Assembly (NCBI GenBank): GCA_027365515.1
Contig: DAHXMK010000293.1
Location: 1-12,082 of the forward strand
Origin: Candidatus Aminicenantota bacterium
Lineage (GTDB): Bacteria > Acidobacteriota > UBA4820 > DSQY01
Direction: 5' to 3'
DNA: 12,082 nucleotides
Shown: positions 7,266-12,082 of the stretch, one piece after another
Layout of the letters: each line of letters opens with the position of its first letter
Position numbering within the stretch: the stretch's first letter is position 1
Notes under the pieces: model-generated
Told to the model about the DNA's origin: nothing
The model's database searches: none
The model's input: the letters and a program-made list of their open reading frames with translations, nothing else
Position numbers and translations under genes: made by a program

Positions 7266-7294
7266 GCGGGCGGGGGCATTCTCCCCCCGCCCGC
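7266..7294. repeat. GC-rich palindrome, copy B
   Basis: GCGGGCGGGGG (7266-7276) pairs perfectly over 11 bp with CCCCCGCCCGC (7284-7294) across a 7-nt loop. It shares arm sequence and flanking ATCGCGGGCGGGGGCA with the copy at 9237-9277, and more loosely with 3993-4019. No T-tract follows, so it is not a standard intrinsic terminator. Confidence 0.8.
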
Positions 7295-7329
7295 CGCGCC
7301 AAAGGCGTGAGGCACTGTCTTTTGAGAAT

Positions 7330-7365
7330 GTGGACAGGCCAAACCTGGTGGTCTGGCCTGTCCAC
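7330..7365. repeat. Perfect 12-bp inverted repeat abutting a promoter
   Basis: GTGGACAGGCCA (7330-7341) is complementary to TGGCCTGTCCAC (7354-7365). The 12-nt loop contains a further ACC/GGT pairing (7343-7345, 7350-7352). It ends 4 bp before the -35 box at 7370, so it could be an operator-like dyad or the end of an upstream transcript. Confidence 0.75.
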
Positions 7366-7369
7366 TAGT

Positions 7370-7398
7370 TTGACAAGGGCAAGGCCGAAGAATAGATT
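7370..7398 (+). promoter_or_regulatory. Sigma70-type promoter for the 7418 mini-gene
   Basis: TTGACA (7370-7375), 17-bp spacer, TAGATT (7393-7398). Predicted start is near 7405, directly at the GGAGG SD (7407-7411), so the leader is very short. The module resembles that at 4024-4052. Confidence 0.65.
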
Positions 7399-7417
7399 AG
7401 AGGCAAGGAGGTTTCAG

Positions 7418-7489
7418 ATGGAGAAGGTAGAAATAGACCCGACTTGGCCGTTTAGGTGCAACGGTAAGAAACCGGTCTCATTTGATTAG
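7418..7489 (+). CDS. 23-residue small protein or leader peptide
   Basis: The ATG at 7418 follows GGAGG (7407-7411) by 6 nt and lies behind a good promoter, which is better initiation context than most longer genes here. The product is 23 residues with an acidic start, a DPTWPF stretch and one Cys, ending in SFD. It shares GGAGGTTTCA before its ATG with the 5909 gene. The stop at 7487-7489 is followed 9 nt later, in the same frame, by the ATG of the next small ORF. It may be a leader peptide or short precursor peptide, or the front of a gene broken by stop codons. I recognise no family. Confidence 0.45.
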   Translation: MEKVEIDPTWPFRCNGKKPVSFD

Positions 7490-7498
7490 ACGAACTAA

Positions 7499-7744
7499 AT
7501 GACGGAAGAGTACATTTACGCGCAGAGCCCGCAACAAAGTGTTTGGAAAAGGACTGTCCGGTCGGTCGTCGATTCAGAGCAGGGTTATGTTCAGACCGCG
7601 ACCGTATGCAAGACTGTTGTGGAGAAGGAGATGGACCAACCTGACTACGATTCCGAAGATGACAGAAGGCGCACATGCAGCATAATCGAGGCTCAAGGGG
7701 AAAACGATCAGCCGAACCCCGCGAATCGGCTGTTTTCAAGTTGA
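7499..7744 (+). CDS. Hypothetical 81-residue acidic small protein
   Basis: The frame begins with MTEEYIYAQSPQQSVW and has an acidic centre (MDQPDYDSEDD). It starts 9 nt after, and in frame with, the stop of the 23-residue ORF. It has no clear SD of its own, so translation would depend on coupling, or the two may once have been one frame. There is no membrane segment or signal peptide. The fragment at 7818, which resembles a peptide-modifying ATP-grasp enzyme, raises the possibility of a precursor peptide, but I see no leader or core motif that shows this. It could be non-coding. Confidence 0.35.
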   Translation: MTEEYIYAQSPQQSVWKRTVRSVVDSEQGYVQTATVCKTVVEKEMDQPDYDSEDDRRRTCSIIEAQGENDQPNPANRLFSS

Positions 7745-7817
7745 GACGAGAACCGCCATTGTCAGCAAGCGAAAGGCTGACCGAAGTATCAAAGGAACAT
7801 GGCCAGCCGGATTGGGA

Positions 7818-7961
7818 ATGATTCTGCTCTTGTCCAACAAGGATGGCCTTACGACTGACCTAGTGGTGTGGTGGTCAAAAACATTGCATGCATCTTCCTA
7901 TCGATTGAACACGCAGGATCTGCCTGGAGTTTCTGTTCCTTCTCTAGCTGGTAGGCGATGA
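7818..7961 (+). pseudogene. Fragment resembling the N-terminus of an ATP-grasp peptide maturase
   Basis: 47 residues beginning MILLLSNKDGLTTDLVVWW, with RLNTQDL at 28-34. The pattern (hydrophobic strand, LS, x-x-D, TTD-x-V, W, then R-L/I-N-x-x-D) is that of the N-terminal domain of ATP-grasp enzymes from graspetide or grasp-with-spasm peptide systems, as I recall them. Those proteins are roughly 300 residues long; this one stops after the first domain (TGA 7959-7961), with no continuation in other frames that I can see. It is probably a relic left by deletion. The start overlaps by ATGA (7818-7821) a short frame ending at 7821, and the end overlaps the next ATG (7958). The match is from memory and short, so it could be chance. 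Confidence 0.4.
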
Positions 7962-8155
7962 CCACTCATTTGACTGCTCCTCAGCCACCATTGATGACGA
8001 AGGCAGCAACAAACAAGAGCCCAAATCAAATTCCAGCCCGTTCTCTCTTAGCTTTTCTAAATGGGGATAAGGATGTTTTGAATAGACGCTTCTCACACCC
8101 TGCCGTTGCCATATCTAAATGCCTTTTGTGCGTGGGTTGTAATTTTCAAGAATGA
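7958..8155 (+). CDS. Doubtful 65-residue ORF
   Basis: The ATG at 7958 overlaps the preceding stop (ATGA). The product begins MTTHLTAPQPP and ends CLLCVGCNFQE, with a C-x2-C pair near its end. It has no SD and no recognised family. It is listed because the arrangement (4-bp overlap with the previous frame, end 14 nt before the start of the membrane-protein gene) would fit coupled translation. The composition is equally consistent with decayed sequence. Confidence 0.22.
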   Translation: MTTHLTAPQPPLMTKAATNKSPNQIPARSLLAFLNGDKDVLNRRFSHPAVAISKCLLCVGCNFQE

Positions 8156-8169
8156 ATTGGAGGCTTATC

Positions 8170-9060
8170 ATGAATTTCAGGGCTAAGTTGGACGAACATC
8201 CAACATGGGTTTGCAGCACAATCGCATGTGCCGCCTTTATTGCGGCGTTGACCCTTGTGTACCTTTGCAAAGAGATTCTCGGATTAGAGGTGGTCACAAG
8301 AGGCAGCTACATTATGAGGTCTGAGGTGGAAGACAGGTATATTGCGAAGGACCAGTTGGAAGGGGCGTATGTTTCTAAGAGTCGACTCGCATCGGAGTAC
8401 ATTTCACGTTTGGAAGTTCAAAGAGAATACGTCCCCAAATCAAGTAGTCGACCCGAGCCCACAGCAAAGCAATATGCATCGGGGGGCACGTCCTCAATGG
8501 CGGCCAATACTACTGGGATAAACTCGGTTCCTGATTCACGGGGGACGTTGAGTATTGATCAGAGCGCAAAAGGAAGCGGCTTAATCACGGCACAGGGGTC
8601 TCTTAAAAGCAGCATACTCTCGTATAATCGGCCAGTAGGGCGACTCGGCGACCTGGAAGTGTCACTTGAGTCAGTTAAAAATGACCCGGTCGGCTTTCTG
8701 TCTTTAACTCTCGTCATTGAGAACAAGCCCATATCGTCCTATCAGCCACCACCTCTTTACAGTAAGTCGGGGTTACAGATCCCATACTCAGAGATCTTCC
8801 TGCAAGATCCTCAAAATAACGCTATCGTAGTGGAAAGTCTTGGGAACCAACATCACTTTCAAGGTGCGACGGGCATATCTGAGACAACCCCCCTAAAGGT
8901 TGAACGGCTGTCGAGAAAACGGATTGTTCTGTCTTTCTCGCCAATAACCAAGGCAGTAGAAGGTATCACCTTCCGAGCAACATTTAGGCAGGTGCAGCAG
9001 GACGAAAGCAGTATAGGGGTAATTGAAGTGCCTGAGATTCCGATGCGGTCATCCGAATAA
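8170..9060 (+). CDS. Single-pass membrane protein with decapeptide repeat, unknown function
   Basis: 296 residues. ATG 8170 is chosen because GGAGG (8159-8163) lies 6 nt upstream; the in-frame ATG at 8152 has no SD. Residues 13-33 form one membrane helix, probably with the short basic N-terminus inside and the rest outside the cytoplasmic membrane. Residues 47-90 contain a decapeptide repeat: Tyr at 47, 57, 67, 77 and 87, each as Y-[IV]-x-[KR], probably a stalk or rod. A Ser/Thr/Gly/Pro-rich linker (~90-145) follows, then a beta-rich C-terminal domain (~150-290) with LSLTLVIEN- and ITFRATF-type strands. I recognise no named family; it may be a membrane-anchored sensor or envelope protein. Base composition is less GC-rich than that of the flanking host genes. 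Confidence 0.72.
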   Translation: MNFRAKLDEHPTWVCSTIACAAFIAALTLVYLCKEILGLEVVTRGSYIMRSEVEDRYIAKDQLEGAYVSKSRLASEYISRLEVQREYVPKSSSRPEPTAKQYASGGTSSMAANTTGINSVPDSRGTLSIDQSAKGSGLITAQGSLKSSILSYNRPVGRLGDLEVSLESVKNDPVGFLSLTLVIENKPISSYQPPPLYSKSGLQIPYSEIFLQDPQNNAIVVESLGNQHHFQGATGISETTPLKVERLSRKRIVLSFSPITKAVEGITFRATFRQVQQDESSIGVIEVPEIPMRSSE

Positions 9061-9306
9061 GCGTGAAGTATTGAGAGCCTTGAAGGCAACGAACGAAGAA
9101 CTTGTACGAGAAGAAGGCGCGCTGAAAAGTTGATGGTTTGCGTGACTTCGATTGGGCATCGATGGAGATTTTGTGGCAGGCAGAAGGGCAACCATCGTGA
9201 CTTATTTGCTATTCACTTCTTAACTTCTTCACTCCTCCATCGCGGGCGGGGGCAGTTCTTCCCCCCGCCCGCGATGGACAACCTTAGATAGGGCGGGGCA
9301 AAAAGT
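9061..9306. other. Intergenic space with GC-rich palindrome, copy C
   Basis: No supported gene. At 9237-9252 / 9262-9277 a perfect 16-bp stem, with arm core CGCGGGCGGGGG, encloses a 9-nt loop. It is the longest of the three related palindromes. It is preceded on the minus strand by short GTGAAG/GTTAAG units (about 9205-9235) like the repeats beside copy B. There is no T-tract. Confidence 0.75.
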
Positions 9307-9335
9307 TGACTCGGCGCATGGTGTTGATTATCATT
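9307..9335 (+). promoter_or_regulatory. Possible promoter for the DUF4145 gene
   Basis: TTGACT (9307-9312), 17-bp spacer, TATCAT (9330-9335). Predicted start is near 9342, about 100 nt before the ATG at 9441. Confidence 0.5.
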
Positions 9336-9440
9336 AACTTGCGGAGCGGGCATGGAAGACAGCCTCAGATTAGGCGAAACATCCGGTGCCACCTATCACC
9401 TTCCCAGTCGCCCATTCTGCGTTAGGGCTCACGAGAATTA

Positions 9441-10085
9441 ATGGAAAAGAGACGCATTTACTGTAACTCCTGTAAAAATGGCACTTGGCACGAAGTCATG
9501 GCCAGCCATATTCAGGAGCGCGAAGATGATCTGTGGGGCTACGCACAGCGTTTCGACGCCGAGATACTTCGGTGCTGTGGCTGTGAGTTACTTTCATTTC
9601 GGCTAGTGAAGCATCCCTTTGCGTTTCAGGATAAGAAAGATAAACCCGACGAAGAAATCTATCCTGAAAGAGAGTTCAATAAACGTCAGCGTCGTTTCTT
9701 CTGGCATCTGCCAAAGGCCGTCCATACCTTATACAACGAGACTGTAGCAGCACACGATAGCGAACTTCATCTCCTTTCCACAGTGGGCCTTCGCGCCCTT
9801 ATTGAAGCAATAGTTGCTGACAAGCTCGCTAAGACTCAGTATGGGAAGAGCCTAGATTCCAAAATCGATGCTCTGGCCCCTTTGTTCGAGCCCGAAGTAA
9901 TAAACACTCTGCACGATTTCAGTAAGATGGGCAACAGGGCTATTCACGACCACATCGCCCCGGACCGTCTAGATGTGCATCGTGCGCTTTACGTTGTTGA
10001 AGGAATTATGGAGTATTTCTATAGCATCGCCGATCATGCAGGCATATTCCAACGGTTACGAGAGGAGAAGGTTGAAGAGCCCTAA
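9441..10085 (+). CDS. Zinc-ribbon plus DUF4145-like protein
   Basis: 214 residues. The N-terminal part (1-55) has Cys8-x2-Cys11 and Cys45/Cys48 (CCGCE), a split zinc ribbon. Residues ~105-195 carry the DUF4145 pattern: LLSTVGLRALIEAIV, a KI-x-L helix, then LHDFSKMGNRAIHD, in which the GNRAIHD motif is most telling. DUF4145 proteins are helical, are often found in defence islands or beside restriction systems, or fused to nucleases, and have no established biochemical role that I know of. No restriction gene is adjacent here. ATG 9441 is the first good start; its SD is weak (GAG in CACGAGAATTA). The stop (TAA 10083-10085) lies just before the inverted repeat at 10091. Confidence 0.78.
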   Translation: MEKRRIYCNSCKNGTWHEVMASHIQEREDDLWGYAQRFDAEILRCCGCELLSFRLVKHPFAFQDKKDKPDEEIYPEREFNKRQRRFFWHLPKAVHTLYNETVAAHDSELHLLSTVGLRALIEAIVADKLAKTQYGKSLDSKIDALAPLFEPEVINTLHDFSKMGNRAIHDHIAPDRLDVHRALYVVEGIMEYFYSIADHAGIFQRLREEKVEEP

Positions 10086-10090
10086 CCACG

Positions 10091-10171
10091 CCTTTCACTG
10101 GACTGGTCCCCGGTCTAATAAGCTCGCTAGGTGCCGTGCTTCATCACGGCTCTGCCCAGTCCATTGAGGGG
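10091..10171 (+). repeat. Imperfect inverted repeat directly after the DUF4145 gene
   Basis: CCTTTCACTGGACTGG (10091-10106) pairs with CCAGTCCATTGAGGGG (10156-10171) with three mismatches over 16 bp. An inner perfect stem, GCCGTG (10133-10138) and CACGGC (10145-10150), sits in the loop. The whole forms a cruciform-like or branched hairpin of about 81 bp. Its size and position after a cassette-like gene recall attC or REP-type elements, but I find no proper integron core site. Confidence 0.65.
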
Positions 10172-10694
10172 CAGGCATTCGGGAGCCCTGCGCTTCGGCC
10201 ACGCAGTTAACGCGCCGGGAGCCCCCAGGGGGCCTGAGCCCCTAATGCAAGGAAGGCAAGCCCGCAGCGCCGAGTCGTACTGAATGTGCGTCGCAGGCGC
10301 GAGCGGGCGAAGCCTGACGAAGCGGGTGGTCCGGGACTTGGGCCGCTCCTCCTTTTATAAGAGAGGGAGAAACGCCTTGGTTTTGAGTTTTGGGTTATGA
10401 GTTTTAAGTTGGGCGTGAGATAAGCGCGGCGCATGAAACGGCGACGCGAGCGAGGGCCTTCCGAAGAGTCCGAAGGACGGAGAGACGCGAAGGGACGCGC
10501 GAAGAAGAACGGAATTGCGCCAGTCGTAACGCCAGCCATTCTTCGCCGCGCGGACCAAGCGGCTCCGAAGAGCATCGGAGATGCGACGCAAGGCCCGCGC
10601 TCGGCAATGCATCTTCCGTAGAGGCGAGGTTCCACCCTCGTCCGCGTTCTTAAAAGCACCGAAGGCGCGGGAAGAGCCGCCACGGCCATTTTGG
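10172..10694. other. Long intergenic space without a supported gene
   Basis: Over 500 bp. It contains short hairpins (CTCCGA / TCGGAG within 10560-10579; CGAGG / CCTCG within 10624-10640), the heptamer array at 10380-10421, and GC-rich, Arg/Gly-biased open frames without SD. A plus-strand 62-codon frame (10433-10621) is open but has no ribosome site, and I judge it non-coding. Confidence 0.55.
10380..10421 (+). repeat. Heptamer repeat array, second type
   Basis: Six 7-mers in strict register: GTTTTGA, GTTTTGG, GTTATGA, GTTTTAA, then GTTGGGC and GTGAGAT. The period is the same as at 7183, with a T-rich variant of the unit. Just upstream is a small imperfect hairpin (CTCCTCCTT ... AAGAGAGGGAG). 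Confidence 0.8.
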
Positions 10695-10703
10695 TGCTAA
10701 AAT
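10695..10703 (+). promoter_or_regulatory. Extended -10 promoter for the two-component operon
   Basis: TGC-TAAAAT (10695-10703) fits an extended -10 element; the region 17 bp upstream has no good -35 box. The start would be near 10710, at the SD itself, giving a very short leader. Confidence 0.4.
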
Positions 10704-10721
10704 GCGGGCGGAGGCGGGGTG

Positions 10722-11408
10722 ATGGCGCGCATCGCTGTGGTCGAGGACGAGGCCGACATTAGGGAAACGCTGGCGCTGGCGCTTGGGCGGGAGGGCCACC
10801 AGGCCGAGTCTTACCGTGACGGGGCCGAGGCGCTTCTGGGTTTCAGGCAGAAGGTGCCGGATCTCGTCCTGCTCGACTGGATGTTGCCCGGCCTTTCGGG
10901 CATTGATCTCTTGCGCATTCTTCGCAACGACGCAAGGTTCGCGAGGGTGGCCGTCGTGATGCTCACGGCGCGGGCGACCGAGGTGGACGCGGTCGCCGCT
11001 TTGGGGCAGGGGGCGGACGATTACGTGGTGAAGCCGTTCAGGACCCGCGAGCTTCTCGCCCGCGTGAAAGCCGTGTTGCGCCGCTATTCGGCGGACCAGG
11101 GCCAGGGCGATTCCGTCCGCCGCATCGGGGGCCTTTGGCTGGAGCCCGCCACTTACCGGGCCGGTTCGGAGAAGGGGGCCTTCGACCTGACGCCTACGGA
11201 GTTCAAGCTGCTTGAGATGCTGATGCGCCACCCAGGCCGCGTCTTCACGCGCGGGCAGGTCTTGCAGACGCTCTGGCCGGACGACAAGGCGGTGGAGGAC
11301 CGCGCCGTGGACGTCCACGTGGCGAGGCTCAGGGAGAAGATGGGCGATTCGGGCAAGGCAATTGAAACCGTGCGCGGCGTCGGCTACAGGCTGAAGGATT
11401 CGGCGTGA
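10722..11408 (+). CDS. OmpR/PhoB-family response regulator
   Basis: 228 residues. The receiver domain (2-120) has the acidic pair D9/E10 (VVEDE), phospho-acceptor D52 in LVLLDWMLPG, T82, Y101 and K104-P105 (DDYVVKPF). The winged-helix DNA-binding domain (~132-226) has FDLTPTEFKLLEMLMRHPGR, a recognition region VDVHVARLREKMG, and the closing IETVRGVGYRLKD. All key residues are present, so it should be a working transcription factor activated by the adjacent kinase. ATG 10722 is preferred over GTG 10719 because GGAGG (10710-10714) lies 7 nt before it. It ends in GTGA, overlapping the kinase start. PhoB-like by sequence, but phosphate control is not shown: there is no clear Pho box upstream and no pst genes are in view. 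Confidence 0.95.
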   Translation: MARIAVVEDEADIRETLALALGREGHQAESYRDGAEALLGFRQKVPDLVLLDWMLPGLSGIDLLRILRNDARFARVAVVMLTARATEVDAVAALGQGADDYVVKPFRTRELLARVKAVLRRYSADQGQGDSVRRIGGLWLEPATYRAGSEKGAFDLTPTEFKLLEMLMRHPGRVFTRGQVLQTLWPDDKAVEDRAVDVHVARLREKMGDSGKAIETVRGVGYRLKDSA

Positions 11409-12082
11409 AGTACCTCCACAGGTTCATTTTTCTCTTCGTTGCCATAGGGCTCGTCTTTGTCTGGACCCGTTCGCTTGAAGGAGCGTGGGCCTGGCTTCTA
11501 AGGCTCGCGGCGGTGGCGGGCGGCGCGGCGCTGGCTACGGCGTGGGCCGTAAGGCCGTGGCGCGAGATGAAAAGGGCGGCTCAGAGGGTGCAGAACGGGG
11601 ATTTCGCCGCGCGGCTCGACGACGTGACGCCGGGAGACTTGAGGGAGCCGTCGGCGGCCTTCAACGCAATGGCCGAAAGGCTTGACCAGTTCAGGAAGCT
11701 CTCCGAGGAGCGCGAAGCGAGGTTCCGCGCGGTGCTCGCGGCCGGCGGGAGGGCGATCTTCCTGATGGACAAGGAGGGGAACATCCTCCTCACCAGCCCG
11801 GCCACGCGGGAATTCTTTCCAAAGTTCCGGGATGACGCGATGGCCGCCTCTACGGGGCTTCCGGGCTTGTCGCAACTCGTGGAGGATACGCTCTCCTCGC
11901 GCGAGACGAATACGGCCACGCTCAGCGAGTCCGAAGCGGGCAGGGCGCGCGTTTTTGACGCCAAGTGTGTCCCGCTCGAAGACGGCGGCGCCGTCGTCAT
12001 TCTTGAGGAGATAACCTCCAGGGCGCGGCTCGACCGGGTGAAGGCCGACCTAGTGGCCAACGTCTCCCACGAACTTCGCACG
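11405..12082 (+). CDS. PhoR-like sensor histidine kinase, 5' part
   Basis: 226 codons to the window edge. The GTG start (11405-11407) overlaps the regulator's TGA by 4 bp, so the pair is translationally coupled. Two membrane helices (about 4-20 and 28-48) are separated by only a few residues, so there is almost no external sensor domain, as in PhoR-type kinases. A HAMP-like linker (49-98) is followed by a PAS-like domain (~104-205, FRAVLAAGGRAIFLMDKEGNILLTSPATREFF). The HisKA motif begins at LVANVSHELRT, with phospho-acceptor H222; the ATPase domain lies outside the window. It should phosphorylate the regulator encoded just upstream. The signal is unknown; internal sensing through the PAS domain or a partner protein is likely. 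Confidence 0.93.
   Translation, partial: MKYLHRFIFLFVAIGLVFVWTRSLEGAWAWLLRLAAVAGGAALATAWAVRPWREMKRAAQRVQNGDFAARLDDVTPGDLREPSAAFNAMAERLDQFRKLSEEREARFRAVLAAGGRAIFLMDKEGNILLTSPATREFFPKFRDDAMAASTGLPGLSQLVEDTLSSRETNTATLSESEAGRARVFDAKCVPLEDGGAVVILEEITSRARLDRVKADLVANVSHELRT

Noticed and set aside
9071..9133. Short frame reading LRALKATNEELVREEGALKS
   Set aside because: It has only a TTG start, 20 codons and no SD; possibly a relic of a helical protein, but not supportable.
7266..9277. Palindromes at 7266 and 9237 as Rho-independent terminators
   Set aside because: The stems are strong but no T-tract follows on either strand, so they are reported as a repeat family instead.
10081..10213. Integron attC site after the DUF4145 gene
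   Set aside because: CCCTAAC is present on the left, but no matching GTTRRRY core closes the structure; GTTAACG at 10207 breaks the consensus and the arms are unequal in length.
10433..10621. 62-codon plus-strand frame rich in Arg and Lys
   Set aside because: No SD, biased composition, overlaps small hairpins, no recognisable family; probably chance in GC-rich DNA.

Overview
The window comes from a GC-rich bacterium, probably diderm and uncultured. The left-hand gene has a secretory signal peptide, and the right-hand gene pair is a PhoB/PhoR-type two-component system with strongly GC-biased codon use. No rRNA, tRNA or lineage-specific marker is visible, so no phylum is assigned. Everything here was read by eye, with no database search.

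Layout. (1) 1-3758, minus strand: the N-terminal 1252 residues of a very large secreted modular protein, with a CBM9/DOMON-like head, DUF11-like repeats, Ig-like and fibronectin III-like domains and acidic Ca-binding-like loops. A near-consensus promoter lies just upstream (3777-3805). (2) About 3800-10700: an accessory region of small plus-strand genes in long intergenic spaces. It holds an AbiJ_NTD4-type abortive-infection-like gene (4176-4997), a conserved-looking protein of unknown function (5909-6652), a small Cys-rich HNH-like zinc protein (6850-7152), two tiny ORFs (7418-7744), a fragment resembling the N-terminus of ATP-grasp peptide maturases (7818-7961), a single-pass membrane protein with a decapeptide repeat (8170-9060), and a zinc-ribbon/DUF4145 protein (9441-10085). 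Several of these genes are visibly less GC-rich than the flanks, which suggests horizontal acquisition. (3) 10722-12082: an OmpR/PhoB-family response regulator overlapping by 4 bp the start of its PhoR-like histidine kinase, which runs off the window.

The most unusual object is the 5' leader of the 5909-6652 gene. From 5535 to about 5821 it carries seven GCTTC blocks at exactly 21-nt spacing, followed by GAAGC-like blocks mostly in the same 21-nt register. By hand pairing, the transcript can fold into one long ladder-like hairpin. A good promoter (5337-5365) sits upstream. The gene that follows encodes two ungapped copies of a domain plus a basic tail. This is the best candidate for an undescribed RNA-plus-protein system.

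The intergenic spaces also share repeated structures: three related GC-rich palindromes (3993, 7266, 9237), strict 7-bp or 14-bp periodic repeats (6661, 7183, 10380), and several promoters with a TTGAC-type -35 box and an exact 17-bp spacer. The short genes look like independently promoted accessory units rather than one operon.
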